From contig NZ_CP091881.1 in the NCBI RefSeq assembly GCF_022163125.1, positions 496,001 through 560,000 of the forward strand: a stretch of DNA of 64,000 nt. Reading direction: 5' to 3'. Positions 37,783 to 47,638 of this stretch are shown piece after piece; position 1 is the stretch's first letter; each line of letters opens with the position of its first letter. This DNA is from Paenibacillus sp. HWE-109. GTDB taxonomy: Bacteria > Bacillota > Bacilli > Paenibacillales > NBRC-103111. The notes below the pieces were generated by a model. It ran no database searches, was not told the origin of the DNA, and was given only the letters and a program-made list of their open reading frames with translations. A program made the position numbers and the translations under genes.

Positions 37783-38229
37783 ATGAGCGAGCATCGGTTT
37801 GAACTAAAAGCGGCATGGTCCGGAGGCTTGGATGGGACAGGCCATCTCCGTTCGGGACAGCTGAACACGGCCATTTCGGTACCGAAAGAATTAGATGGCC
37901 CAGGTGTTGGGACGAACCCGGAGGAGCTGCTTCTGGCCGCTGCGGCAACCTGCTATTTGATTACGCTGGGCATGCTGCTGAAGCGACAAGGGATTACTGC
38001 GATTGAACTGAACTCGGAAATCTTGGTTCAAAGCAATCCAGCTATGAAAGTAGAACAAATCATTCATCGTCCGCGCATCGCCGTTCCTTCTGATACTTCC
38101 CATGAGCAATTGGACAAAATAAGGAAAGCTGCTTACCGGGCAGAGATGACCTGCATGATCAGCAAAGCGCTAAAGGGAAATGTTGAAGTCTCCGTGGAAC
38201 CGGAGATTACTCACCAATCAGTGGAGTAG
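37783..38229 (+). CDS. OsmC-family protein (SACOL1771-type peroxiredoxin-like)
   Basis: 148 residues. GVGTNPEELLLAAAATCYLITLG has the Cys of the first OsmC motif, and AEMTCMISKALKGNVEVSVEP has the second Cys. The LNTAISVPKELDGPG N-terminus places it in the SACOL1771 subgroup. OsmC/Ohr proteins reduce organic hydroperoxides; this subgroup is less studied. GAGGTG precedes the ATG. The upstream dyad AACTGGTgaaACCAGTT (about 37716-37732) is a candidate operator. Confidence 0.8.
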   Translation: MSEHRFELKAAWSGGLDGTGHLRSGQLNTAISVPKELDGPGVGTNPEELLLAAAATCYLITLGMLLKRQGITAIELNSEILVQSNPAMKVEQIIHRPRIAVPSDTSHEQLDKIRKAAYRAEMTCMISKALKGNVEVSVEPEITHQSVE

Positions 38230-38365
38230 AGGATTTTATCCCTCTTGCATGCAAACCTATCCCTGATCCAGAAATTCAGGCTCATTTATAATTAATAGGT
38301 AGGAATGAACAGGCGCCAACGCTCGGAGGTGCCTCATTTTGTTTGGAAGGAGCCATCAATCACGC

Positions 38366-40180
38366 ATGAATTTGAACAAAAAAGTATTTATCGGCTTCTT
38401 ACTGTTTATTATTATCCCTTTATTCGTGCTGGGCTCGGCCGTGTATACCGTGTCTCAACAGTTGATTGAGAAGAAATATGGCGATTTGACAGAGGTTACT
38501 TTGCAAGCGATTTCCCGGAACATTTATTACATGTTCAAAGAAGCGAATTATTTCTCCGATTTTTGGATGGTTAAAGATGGGATTCAAGGCATTTATCGAA
38601 CCATGGATGAAGTGAAACCGAATGATGATGCGCCTTCCTCTTATGATTTAAATACATTTGATACGTTGCTCCGGGGGTCCATTCTGACGTATTCACCGAT
38701 CCAATCCGTGGTTATTTATAATAATGTAGGAAAATCTTTTAGCGCGGGACGAACAAGCGGCAGTGCATTGCCCTGGAAAGCATTGAATAACAGCACAGCC
38801 TTCGAGCAAATCAAAGTACTGAACGGCAGTCCGCTATGGATCGGACCTTCTGAGCATAAAGAGTTCGGGAGCGGGCGAGGAGAATTTTATCAAGCGCGCA
38901 TGGTCAAAGATTTCTGGACGATGGACAATTTGGGGTACATGCTGCTGAAATTTAAATTTAATGAGCTGGACCAGATTTTCAAATCTTTTAATACGAATGA
39001 AGAAAATGATAAGCGCTACCTACTCGTCAATAAGAGCGGGCTTATTCTATATGATAATAAGCAGCATTTGGAAGGTGCAAATGTGCTTCAGCTATTGCCC
39101 GGGAAATTGGACCTGGGGCAATACAACCATAGCTTTCAGGCTAACTTTCAAAACGAGAAGAGTTTAGTCTCCCTCTATCATTTACAGATTAATCAGATGG
39201 GTGTGCAGGATTGGAGTGTTGTTTCGATCACCTCATGGAAGTCCGTAGCCGGGGAAATTGAGACCATTATGAAGCTGGTGGCTGGCATTACATTTGTCTG
39301 TTTATTTTTTGCGCTGGTCTATAATTTGGTCTTCGTCCGCCGCATTATTCAATTGATTTTGCGCATGCTTTCTTCTATGAAAAAGGTAGAACGCGGAGAT
39401 TTGACGACACGCATGGAAGAGAGCGGGAAGGACGAGACGACCGCGCTGGCCCGTGGATTTAATAGTTTGGTCGTACGGGTGGAGGATTTGCTTGATGAGG
39501 TCAAACGCCAGCAGGATCGTAAAAATAAAGCGGAGCTGATGCTGCTGCAAGCCCAAATCAAGCCGCACTTCTTATTTAATACATTGGAATCCATCAATGT
39601 GCTGGCGATTCAGAATCAAGGCAAAAAAGTAAGTCAGATGGTGTATCGACTTGGCAATTTGCTGCGGATCGGGATGGAAAGCAGGGAAGAGATTACGCTG
39701 AAGCAGGAGCTTGAGCATCTTAAGAGCTATTTGGAGATCCAGGAATTCCGTTTCGAAGATCAGTTCCAATATGAGATTGATGCGCCTCCTGAACTGTTGG
39801 ATTTCTACATATTAAAGCTGACGTTACAGCCTTTAGTGGAAAATGCGATTCAACACGGCTTTGAGCCTATTGCGTATAAAGGTTTGATCACGATCAAGAT
39901 CGTGGATGAAGATGAGCGTATTGCCCTGTATGTGAGTGATAACGGTATCGGCATCAGTGCGGAGAAATTAGCGAAATTTCATTATAAAACAGAGCTTGAG
40001 ACTCCTTTTCACGAAATAATGGATGCCAATGAAGAACGAAGAGGACTTGGGGTCAGCAATGTAGCCGACCGGATAAGAATCCAGTATGGCGAAATCTATG
40101 GCATGTTTATTTGCAGTCAAGAAGGGTACGGTACGACGATGAAGATCGTGATCCCAAAAATTAAGGGGGAAGGCTTATGA
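38366..40180 (+). CDS. Sensor histidine kinase of the YesM/LytS type
   Basis: About 604 residues. First membrane segment (VFIGFLLFIIIPLFVLGSAV), ~270-residue extracellular Cache-like sensor, second membrane segment (VAGITFVCLFFALVYNLV), HAMP, then His_kinase with AQIKPHFLFNTLESI (phospho-His in PHFLFN), and HATPase (NAIQHG, DNGIGI, GLGVSNV). It pairs with the AraC-type response regulator that overlaps it by 4 bp. The ATG at 38366 is chosen; AAGGAG lies 13 nt upstream, a long gap, and a TTG at 38339 precedes it. TATAAT at 38287 is a likely -10. Confidence 0.85.
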   Translation: MNLNKKVFIGFLLFIIIPLFVLGSAVYTVSQQLIEKKYGDLTEVTLQAISRNIYYMFKEANYFSDFWMVKDGIQGIYRTMDEVKPNDDAPSSYDLNTFDTLLRGSILTYSPIQSVVIYNNVGKSFSAGRTSGSALPWKALNNSTAFEQIKVLNGSPLWIGPSEHKEFGSGRGEFYQARMVKDFWTMDNLGYMLLKFKFNELDQIFKSFNTNEENDKRYLLVNKSGLILYDNKQHLEGANVLQLLPGKLDLGQYNHSFQANFQNEKSLVSLYHLQINQMGVQDWSVVSITSWKSVAGEIETIMKLVAGITFVCLFFALVYNLVFVRRIIQLILRMLSSMKKVERGDLTTRMEESGKDETTALARGFNSLVVRVEDLLDEVKRQQDRKNKAELMLLQAQIKPHFLFNTLESINVLAIQNQGKKVSQMVYRLGNLLRIGMESREEITLKQELEHLKSYLEIQEFRFEDQFQYEIDAPPELLDFYILKLTLQPLVENAIQHGFEPIAYKGLITIKIVDEDERIALYVSDNGIGISAEKLAKFHYKTELETPFHEIMDANEERRGLGVSNVADRIRIQYGEIYGMFICSQEGYGTTMKIVIPKIKGEGL

Positions 40181-41775
40181 GACTCAAGGCAATTTTGGCC
40201 GATGATGAGCCTAATATTTTACGGAATTTGCAGGCAGTAATCCCTTGGGATGAGCTTGAGATTGATATTGTGGGCACAGCCAAGAATGGTTTAGAGGCAC
40301 TGGAACTTTGTGAAATGCATGTTCCTGATATGGTGATGAGTGACATTCGAATGCCGCTGATGGATGGGATAACGTTTGTGCAAAAACTGCGTGAAATCAA
40401 TGAGGAATGTACGGTGCTGATGGTCACCGGGTATCAAGATTTCGAATATGCGCGTTCTTTGATGCGGGTGGGTGTGAGTGATTACATTTTAAAACCCATT
40501 AATTATGAAGAGTTAGAGAATAGTATTAACAAACTGGCCAATGAAATGAGAGAGAGAAAGATCAGTCATTTGGAGGAACAGATGAAGTGGGGCAAAATGA
40601 AAAATTTGGCCTATGAGAAGATTTTGCAGGATGTCTTGATGAATTATACCGAAATTACAACGCATACGCTTCTGCCGATCGATAATATGGATCTTGAAAC
40701 ACTGAGTTATCTGTTTGCTATGATTGATGTTGATAATTATTCGCAGAAATCGCTTCCTTGGACCGAACAGGAACGGAAGCTTTGGAATTTCGCTGTCCGC
40801 AATGTGCTGCAGGACTCTTTGACAGATGAGCAGTTGAAATTCTCAGTCCTTCAGATGCGGGAAGGGGAATGGTGCCTGTTGATCCAATGGGAGGACGCGG
40901 ATGAAAGCCAAGTGCAGGCGAAATTAAATGAAATCGCGCTGCGGCTGCAAAACAACGTATTGCAATCCGTGAAATTAGGGATCAGTGTCGGATTTTTTCC
41001 GGTAGCCGTAGGATTGCATCAATTGTCGGAAACGTACCGCAAGCTGCAAAGATTTTTTCAGCTGAATCTGGGAAAACAGCAATGTGTGCTGATCTATAAG
41101 GAGTCCAAGGAGCTTTCGGATGCCAGCAATTCACTGTGGTTTCTGGTCGAGGAGATTGTTGCTGGACTGAAACAGTTGAACCGCGGCAAGACCGAAGACG
41201 CCTTGAATCGTTTGAAACTGCTGCTGGAAGGGCTGCCTGACAGTTCATTCGCCAGAGCCTATCAGATGCTGCATTTTCTCATTCTTCACCTGCTGCGGGA
41301 ACTTCGGGAAATGAATTCTGTGGACATTCACGAAGAGGAGCAAATTTGGCGTCTATTGGACAAGAGTGAATGCATTCAACATCTGCTTCAGGTCATGGTT
41401 CAACTGGTCGCGATCGGTTTGGAAGGAACGAATAAGAAGAAAAATAGCGAGCTGCTAATGGCAGCTGCGAAGGAATATATTCGGACGCACTATGCCAATG
41501 ATTTCGGCATTGAGGATGTTGCGAGTTCTCTTGGGATCAGTTCCAGCTACTTCAGCTTACTATTCAAGCAGTATTTTGGAGAGACATTTGTTGAGTACGT
41601 CACCAAGCACCGGATGGAACTGGCTAAGTCGATGCTGCTGCTCAGTGACAAAAGTATTACGGAGATCGGGAAATCGTGCGGTTATTTGGAGCGGCGTTAT
41701 TTCACAAAGGTTTTTCAGAAATTTACCGGTGAAATTCCATCTGAGTATCGAGATAAACGCAAAGATGTGAAGTAG
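40177..41775 (+). CDS. Response regulator with AraC-type DNA-binding domain (YesN-like)
   Basis: 532 residues. Receiver domain 1-125 with acidic pocket ADDEPN and phospho-acceptor Asp56 (VMSDIRMPLMDG). A long middle region of unknown fold follows. The C-terminal AraC double helix-turn-helix (about 430-528) includes FGIEDVASSLGISSSYFSLLFKQYFG and ITEIGKSCGYLERRYFTKVF. Overlaps the kinase gene by 4 bp (ATGA). It likely activates the ABC importer genes that start 94 bp downstream. Confidence 0.87.
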   Translation: MRLKAILADDEPNILRNLQAVIPWDELEIDIVGTAKNGLEALELCEMHVPDMVMSDIRMPLMDGITFVQKLREINEECTVLMVTGYQDFEYARSLMRVGVSDYILKPINYEELENSINKLANEMRERKISHLEEQMKWGKMKNLAYEKILQDVLMNYTEITTHTLLPIDNMDLETLSYLFAMIDVDNYSQKSLPWTEQERKLWNFAVRNVLQDSLTDEQLKFSVLQMREGEWCLLIQWEDADESQVQAKLNEIALRLQNNVLQSVKLGISVGFFPVAVGLHQLSETYRKLQRFFQLNLGKQQCVLIYKESKELSDASNSLWFLVEEIVAGLKQLNRGKTEDALNRLKLLLEGLPDSSFARAYQMLHFLILHLLRELREMNSVDIHEEEQIWRLLDKSECIQHLLQVMVQLVAIGLEGTNKKKNSELLMAAAKEYIRTHYANDFGIEDVASSLGISSSYFSLLFKQYFGETFVEYVTKHRMELAKSMLLLSDKSITEIGKSCGYLERRYFTKVFQKFTGEIPSEYRDKRKDVK

Positions 41776-41868
41776 AGAAATTTGCCCCTTAATAAGAAAT
41801 TTGTGGGTCTACAGAGCAAAGATCCGATATTTTATACTTAGATGGCAAGCCCAAAGGAGTTCAATGAG

Positions 41869-43227
41869 ATGAGAACTAGAGCGTTGATTTCGGTTGCTGG
41901 CGTAATAGCTGCAACATTCATCGTATCAGCTTGCAGCGGTTTAAATTTGAACAGAGAGCAGAATATCCGCAATACGGGTGAATCGGTCAATCGTCAAACT
42001 CAGAAAGTGGAAACGGTTATGCTGACCATTCGCCATACGCAAGTGAAGGATACGCAGAAGAAACGGCTGGCGATGCTGCAGGAGGTTGTGAAAGCAACCG
42101 AAGCGAAAGTACCTGGTCTGTCTATTACTTTGGATGGGGTTGAGGACAAAGTCAATCGTTTCGAAAAGCTGAGATCTGAGATGGCCGCGGGCAATCCACC
42201 GGAAATATTTGACCTGTTCGGCGGCACGGATACGAAGGATTATGTCAAAGCCGATCGGCTGTTGGATCTGACCCCCATACTAGGTGAGCTAGGTTTAATG
42301 GATAAATTCTATAGTTTTGAAGAGTTTACTGTTGACGGTAAAATTTATGGCATTCCCATGGCTGGTTATGTAGAAGGCTTGTACTATAACAAAAAGCTGT
42401 TAGCGCAGGCCCAAATCGCTCCCCCGAAAACCTGGGAGGAACTGCTGGCTGCCGCGGCAGTGTTTAAAGCGAAGAAAGTGACCCCCTTTGCCGTAGCGGC
42501 CAAAGATTCCTGGGTTATTAACATGATGAGCAACACGATGTGGGTGCGAACTGCTGGCAGCGATACGATTGAAGGATTCTTGGATGGCAGCAAAAAATGG
42601 ACGGATGCGAATGTTGTTGACGCCTTCGAGAAGTATCATTTGTTAGTGAAAAATGGCTACTTCCAAGAAGGAAGCTTGGCCTTGTCCTATGCCGAACAGC
42701 AAAATAAATTCAGCAGCGGCGAAGCAGCTTTCATGTTCGATGGCAGCTGGGCGAATACGCCGCTGTTGGATCCGGAGAAATCAGCTATCGTGCATGATGT
42801 CGGCTTTATGAGTTTTCCTGCGATGGGAGGCCCTGGCGATGGCTATATTAATGGCGGTTGGTCGAATGCTTATGGTTTCTCCAAAAAAGTAACACCAGCC
42901 CAACTCGTGGCAATCAAAGAGTTTATTAGACAAATGTATAACGAGCCTATGCAAAAAAGACAGCTGATTGAGGAAGGCATGCCTCCAGCGATGAAACTTC
43001 AGGACATCAGCAATGTGAATCCGCTGATTACCCAAATCTTAACCGTGTTTGCAGACAGCAAAGGCGCTTTTCCAGCCTTCGATTCCCGTATTCAGACGAA
43101 GGTTCGTGAAAAATTAGAGCGTGGTATGCAAGAATTAATCGGAGGCAGAACGAATCCTGCTTCTCTCATGAGTGAAATACAGAAGCAGCAGGAAGCTTCG
43201 AATAAGGAAGAAACCCATACCAGATAA
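41869..43227 (+). CDS. Sugar ABC transporter binding lipoprotein
   Basis: 452 residues. Signal peptide with lipobox FIVSAC, then a family 1 extracellular solute-binding fold (IPMAGYVEGLYYNKKLLAQA, FMFDGSWANTPLLDPEK, GYINGGWSNAYGFSKKV). AAGGAG lies 10 nt before the ATG at 41869. The substrate is probably an oligosaccharide; downstream NagZ-like and ROK genes suggest amino sugars. No ATPase gene lies in the operon, so a shared MsmK-like ATPase is needed. Confidence 0.8.
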   Translation: MRTRALISVAGVIAATFIVSACSGLNLNREQNIRNTGESVNRQTQKVETVMLTIRHTQVKDTQKKRLAMLQEVVKATEAKVPGLSITLDGVEDKVNRFEKLRSEMAAGNPPEIFDLFGGTDTKDYVKADRLLDLTPILGELGLMDKFYSFEEFTVDGKIYGIPMAGYVEGLYYNKKLLAQAQIAPPKTWEELLAAAAVFKAKKVTPFAVAAKDSWVINMMSNTMWVRTAGSDTIEGFLDGSKKWTDANVVDAFEKYHLLVKNGYFQEGSLALSYAEQQNKFSSGEAAFMFDGSWANTPLLDPEKSAIVHDVGFMSFPAMGGPGDGYINGGWSNAYGFSKKVTPAQLVAIKEFIRQMYNEPMQKRQLIEEGMPPAMKLQDISNVNPLITQILTVFADSKGAFPAFDSRIQTKVREKLERGMQELIGGRTNPASLMSEIQKQQEASNKEETHTR

Positions 43228-43238
43228 TAGGATAATCC

Positions 43239-44123
43239 ATGAATAAAATAGGTAAGAACCCGTGGGCTTACGCCATCTTTACGATTCCGACACTGGTGTT
43301 AATTTCTGTCTTCTTTCTATACCCATTGATGATGTCTCTGCGGTATGGCTTCACACAGTGGAACGGAATTATGCCCGCCCGTTTTAATGGTCTGACGAAC
43401 TTCGTGACCGCATTTCAGGATAAATATTTTTGGATAGCGGTAAGAAATAATATCACGTTTATATGCTTTTCAATCGGGGTACAGATTCCAGTTATAGTCT
43501 GTCTCGCACTCTTGGTCAGCAAAGTCAGACGCGGGAAGAGCGTATACAAAACGATGATTTTCCTCCCGACGATTCTCTCGACAGCTGTTGTCGGTGTCAT
43601 TTGGAGCTTCATCTATCATCCACAGGCTGGACTGCTCAATCAAGTGCTGGCGACGATTGGATTAGCAGCTTGGCAGCATGTTTGGCTGGCAGAAGCGTCA
43701 ACGGCGATGCTCTCCATTTTAGTTACAAATGCTTGGCAATGGATTGGCTTCTATGTTGTCCTTGTTATTTCTGCCATTTATACCATCCCTAAGACGATTC
43801 TGGAGGCTGCTGAAATCGATGGAGCGGGCGGATTTCGGCAGACTTGGTGGATTACGCTTCCTTTATTGCGGCCGATCATCGTCGTCATGATGCTGTTAAG
43901 CATGATTGGAGCGATGAAAGCTTTGGACATCGTCTTCGTGATGACTGGCGGGAATCCATACGGGATCACCGAGGTCATGGCTACTTATATGTATAAAAAA
44001 GCATACCGAATTGGGGAGTATGGCTTTGCGAACAGCATCGCTCTGCTTATTCTGTTGTTTACCGGCATATTGACCGCTGTATTTGGCCTGTTGACAGATA
44101 AACAGGAGGAGGTGCGTTATTGA
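43239..44123 (+). CDS. Sugar ABC transporter permease (MalF/UgpA type)
   Basis: 294 residues with six membrane segments. EAA loop LEAAEIDGAGGFRQTWWITLP. Begins 11 bp after the binding-protein gene. Forms the importer channel with the next gene, which it overlaps by 4 bp. Confidence 0.85.
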   Translation: MNKIGKNPWAYAIFTIPTLVLISVFFLYPLMMSLRYGFTQWNGIMPARFNGLTNFVTAFQDKYFWIAVRNNITFICFSIGVQIPVIVCLALLVSKVRRGKSVYKTMIFLPTILSTAVVGVIWSFIYHPQAGLLNQVLATIGLAAWQHVWLAEASTAMLSILVTNAWQWIGFYVVLVISAIYTIPKTILEAAEIDGAGGFRQTWWITLPLLRPIIVVMMLLSMIGAMKALDIVFVMTGGNPYGITEVMATYMYKKAYRIGEYGFANSIALLILLFTGILTAVFGLLTDKQEEVRY

Positions 44124-44935
44124 AGGGAAATCCTTTACGCCGTGTCTTCCCGCATGCTGTCCTTGCGATTTATATAGGAATTAGCTTGTTTCCATTAGTT
44201 TGGGTGTTGAATTCTTCTTTCAAAACCAATAAAGAGATTATTGCATCACCCTGGTCTTTGCCACAGGAGTTGCTGGTAGCGAATTATTGGAATGCCTGGA
44301 CAGGTACCCATATCAGTCAATATTTTATGAACAGCCTATTTATTTCAGTAGTTTCCGCAGCCGTGACGCTTACGTTGGGAACAGCAACCTCATATGCCTT
44401 GACCCGAATGAAGTTTGCAAGGCTAAGTAAAGTGATAGGACGTGTGCTGCTGCTTGCTTTGATTGTTCCTGTTGGATCACTGCTCATCCCTTTGTTGCTG
44501 CTGCTCAGGGATTTGCAGTTGTATAATACACCGCTTGCATTAATTCTGCCCTACATAACGATGGGGCTGCCCTTGACTGTGTTTATGGTGAGCGCGATGA
44601 TGAAATCGATTCCGAGTGAATTAGAGGAAGCGGGAATTATGGACGGCTTATCGATTTATGGCATTCTATGGCGCGTCATTGTCCCTTTGGCAGGACCGCC
44701 TCTCGTTCCCGTGTTTATGCTTGATTTCCTCAGCAACTGGAATGAATTTATGATGGCTAATTTATTTTTGACGAAAGAGAAGTTTCGGACACTGCCTGTC
44801 AGCATGGTAGCCTTTTATGATCAATTGAATATGAACTATGGTTCTTTGTGCGCAGCGATTATGTTTAGTCTGATTCCTGTTGTTCTTATTTATCTGATCG
44901 TACAGAAGCGTATCATTGCAAGTGTTAAAGCCTAA
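44120..44935 (+). CDS. Sugar ABC transporter permease (MalG/UgpE type)
   Basis: 271 residues with six membrane segments, TTG start preceded by AGGAGG. EAA loop ELEEAGIMDGLSIYGILWRV. Overlaps the previous permease gene (TTGA), implying coupling. Followed 27 bp later by the GH3 gene. Confidence 0.85.
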   Translation: MKGNPLRRVFPHAVLAIYIGISLFPLVWVLNSSFKTNKEIIASPWSLPQELLVANYWNAWTGTHISQYFMNSLFISVVSAAVTLTLGTATSYALTRMKFARLSKVIGRVLLLALIVPVGSLLIPLLLLLRDLQLYNTPLALILPYITMGLPLTVFMVSAMMKSIPSELEEAGIMDGLSIYGILWRVIVPLAGPPLVPVFMLDFLSNWNEFMMANLFLTKEKFRTLPVSMVAFYDQLNMNYGSLCAAIMFSLIPVVLIYLIVQKRIIASVKA

Positions 44936-44962
44936 TCACCTATATCAAGGAGCGTGTCATTC

Positions 44963-46594
44963 ATGTCATTGTCATCTACTAACTCACATCAACCCTTAAC
45001 TTTACGTCAAAAAGTAGGTCAATTGTTTATTTGTGGGTTTGAGTCCTTGGAACCGAATGAAGCGATTACTCAATTAATAGAAAAATACGGCCTTGGCGGT
45101 GTGATCTATTTTCGGAGAAATGTGAATGATGCGCATCAACTCGCCCAATTGTCGAATGACCTGCAAACGATGAGTCAGCAAAGCGGAGGACAACCCTTGT
45201 TCATTGCGGTAGACCAAGAAGGTGGAATGGTATCGCGCATTGAAAAAGGAGCGACGCTGCTTCCAGGCAACATGGCGCTCGGGGCAGCTTTTGCTCCAGC
45301 AGGCGTATACGCAAGTTCGAAAGTGATGGGGAAGGAACTTCGCCAAATGGGTGTTAACATGAATTTCGCGCCTTGTTTGGATATTAACAACAATCGTTTG
45401 AATCCTGTCATCGGCGTACGTTCTTATGGTGAAACTGCAGCGATTGTGAGTGATATGGGAACACATGCGGTGAAGGGCTTGCAGGATATGGGCGTAATTG
45501 CTACGGTTAAGCATTTCCCAGGTCACGGGGACACGTCGGAAGACTCGCATCATGATCTGCCTGTTGTGCCGCACAGCATGGAACGGTTAATGGAGCTGGA
45601 GTTAGCCCCGTTCGTGAAAGCGATTGAAGGTGGCGTAGATGCGATTATGACCGCTCACGTGGTGTTCGCTGCGCTTGAGGAGAATGGGGTTCCCTCTACG
45701 TTGTCATACCGTATTCTAACGGAATTATTGCGTGAACAACTTAGTTTCCAAGGACTGATTGTGACCGATTGCCTGGAAATGAAGGCGATTTCCGAGGGAA
45801 TCGGTGTCGCGGAAGGCGCTGTTCGCGCTATTGAGGCTGGATCGGATATCATTCTCGTCAGTCATAGGCTGGATCGTCAAGTAGCGGCGATCGAAGCGGT
45901 CATAGCGGCCGTTGAGAGTGGACGTATTCCAGAGTCGCGTATTGATGAATCGGTACTGCGTGTTATGACTTACAAATATAAGCGGGAAATTAACTTCGCC
46001 TCGCTTGCTTCAGTTCCGACCGAACCGATTTCTACTCCGGAGCATCAACTCCTGGCCAAAGAGCTTAGCCGCAAAAGCATTACATTGGTCAAAGATGAAG
46101 TTGGCAAAGCACTTGATCTGAATGAGCCTACATTGGTAATATGGACGGAAGTACAAACAGGAACAGAAATCGATGAAGTGGTTGATCGCGAAGGGACGTT
46201 GGGCAGTACGCTTGCAGAAATCAGCGGAAAATCTGTTGATGAGGTATACTTAGGATTGTACCCGACAGATACGGAAATTGCAGGTGTTTTGGAAGCCTGT
46301 GCAGGCAAGAAACAAGTGGTTATCGTGACCTACAATGCCACTTTCTCCACTGGACAGACAAGCTTGGTAAAAACCTTGGCGCAAAAGGAAGGACTGCATT
46401 TCATTGTAGCTGCAGGCCGCAACCCGTATGATTTACTTGAGTTTCCTGAGGTGAAAACGTATTTGGCTTGTTACGAAAATCGTCCATTGGCGATGGTGTC
46501 GCTTGCGAATGTACTGCTGGGGAAAGAAAAACCGGTTGGACGACTGCCTGTTACGTTATCGGAACAATATCCGATTGGCTGGAGGCAGTACTGA
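44963..46594 (+). CDS. nagZ: Glycoside hydrolase family 3, beta-N-acetylhexosaminidase (NagZ-like)
   Basis: 543 residues. KHFPGHGDTSEDSHHDLP (about 183-200) is the NagZ loop with the unusual Asp194/His196 acid-base dyad; the nucleophile Asp269 is in IVTDCLEMKAI. A second domain follows. NagZ removes GlcNAc from GlcNAc-MurNAc or chitin-type oligosaccharides. There is no signal peptide, unlike the exported B. subtilis NagZ, so it should act on imported sugars in the cytoplasm. The ATG at 44963 has AAGGAG 10 nt upstream. It sits between ABC permease and ROK kinase genes. Confidence 0.87.
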   Translation: MSLSSTNSHQPLTLRQKVGQLFICGFESLEPNEAITQLIEKYGLGGVIYFRRNVNDAHQLAQLSNDLQTMSQQSGGQPLFIAVDQEGGMVSRIEKGATLLPGNMALGAAFAPAGVYASSKVMGKELRQMGVNMNFAPCLDINNNRLNPVIGVRSYGETAAIVSDMGTHAVKGLQDMGVIATVKHFPGHGDTSEDSHHDLPVVPHSMERLMELELAPFVKAIEGGVDAIMTAHVVFAALEENGVPSTLSYRILTELLREQLSFQGLIVTDCLEMKAISEGIGVAEGAVRAIEAGSDIILVSHRLDRQVAAIEAVIAAVESGRIPESRIDESVLRVMTYKYKREINFASLASVPTEPISTPEHQLLAKELSRKSITLVKDEVGKALDLNEPTLVIWTEVQTGTEIDEVVDREGTLGSTLAEISGKSVDEVYLGLYPTDTEIAGVLEACAGKKQVVIVTYNATFSTGQTSLVKTLAQKEGLHFIVAAGRNPYDLLEFPEVKTYLACYENRPLAMVSLANVLLGKEKPVGRLPVTLSEQYPIGWRQY

Positions 46595-46624
46595 GGTCTG
46601 ACGGTGAACAAGGAGAGCGAAGAG

Positions 46625-47632
46625 ATGAGTGGGGAAGAGAAACAAAATGGAAGTCTACGCGAATATTATGTAGGCGTTGATTTGGGCGGCACGAAGATGT
46701 TGGCCGCTCTCGTAGCAAGCGATGGCAGCATCATCGCGCAGGAAGAAATTCCCACCTTGGCGAAGCAGGGGGCGGATTCGGTTCTCGATCGGCTGGGCAG
46801 CCTGATCGAGGGCTTGCTCGCGGCGTCGCCCGGCGGCCGCGGCATCGTTCGCGGGATTGGCGTTGCCACCGCGGGCACGCTGGACACGGCGAAGGGTGTC
46901 GTCACCCTCGCCTCGAACCTCGGCTGGCGCGACGTTGCCGTCGCCAGCGTGCTGTCGGACCGCTTCGCATGCGCGGTCCGGCTGGAGAATGACGCCACCG
47001 CGGCTGCGGCTGGCGAATGGCTGGCCGGCGCGGGCGAAGGCTCGCCGGACTGCTTGTTCGTGACGATCTCCACGGGGATCGGCGGGGGCATTATATCCGG
47101 CGGCCGCTTGATCGCCGGAACGAACCATAACGCAGGGGAGCTTGGTCACATTTCCATTGATGGCAATGGGATGCTCTGTCCCTGCGGGAATGTGGGGTGC
47201 CTGGAGCTCTACGCGTCAGGCACTGCGATAGGTCGTCGCGGCGCCGAGCACGTGCGCCGCGCAGCCGAGGGCGCCAGCAGCCACGGCGCCCTCGCGCGGC
47301 TCGCGGGAGGCGACCCGGACCGCGTCGATGCGCGGTTGGTCGCGGCCGCAGCCGCGGAAGGGGATGCCGACGCAAGCGGCATCCTGCGTGAAGCAGGACG
47401 AGCCCTCGGCATCGGGCTCGTCAGCATCCTCCACCTGCTGAATCCGCAGGTGGTCGTTCTTGGCGGCGGCGCTTCGCATATCGGCGAGCCGCTCCTGGCT
47501 CCGATGCGCGAGATCATCGAGGAGCGCTGTCTGCCTTCGATTCGCAGTCAAGTGCGATTCGTGGCTTCTGCGCTAGGTTCTTCGGCAGGCGCCGTAGGTG
47601 CAGCGCTTCTGATGACGAGAAACGATAACTGA
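46625..47632 (+). CDS. ROK-family sugar kinase (candidate GlcNAc/MurNAc kinase)
   Basis: 335 residues. ATP motif VGVDLGGTKMLA (Asp19-Lys24); the sugar site and zinc motif GELGHISIDGNG then CPCGNVGCLELYASG. It phosphorylates a hexose or amino sugar in the cytoplasm, the expected step after NagZ; glucokinase is the alternative. The ATG at 46625 has AAGGAG 10 nt upstream. The central part (about 46780-47560) reaches roughly 75% GC in 60-base samples, against about 43% in the preceding gene. Confidence 0.82.
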   Translation: MSGEEKQNGSLREYYVGVDLGGTKMLAALVASDGSIIAQEEIPTLAKQGADSVLDRLGSLIEGLLAASPGGRGIVRGIGVATAGTLDTAKGVVTLASNLGWRDVAVASVLSDRFACAVRLENDATAAAAGEWLAGAGEGSPDCLFVTISTGIGGGIISGGRLIAGTNHNAGELGHISIDGNGMLCPCGNVGCLELYASGTAIGRRGAEHVRRAAEGASSHGALARLAGGDPDRVDARLVAAAAAEGDADASGILREAGRALGIGLVSILHLLNPQVVVLGGGASHIGEPLLAPMREIIEERCLPSIRSQVRFVASALGSSAGAVGAALLMTRNDN

Positions 47633-47638
47633 CTTATT

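Noticed and set aside
38231..38255. Possible terminator after the OsmC gene (AGAGG...CCTCT)
   Set aside because: Short stem without a T run; too weak to call.
46655..47551. Several long antisense and alternate frames within the ROK gene
   Set aside because: Stop codons are rare here because of about 75% GC; only the ROK frame has family motifs and a start site.
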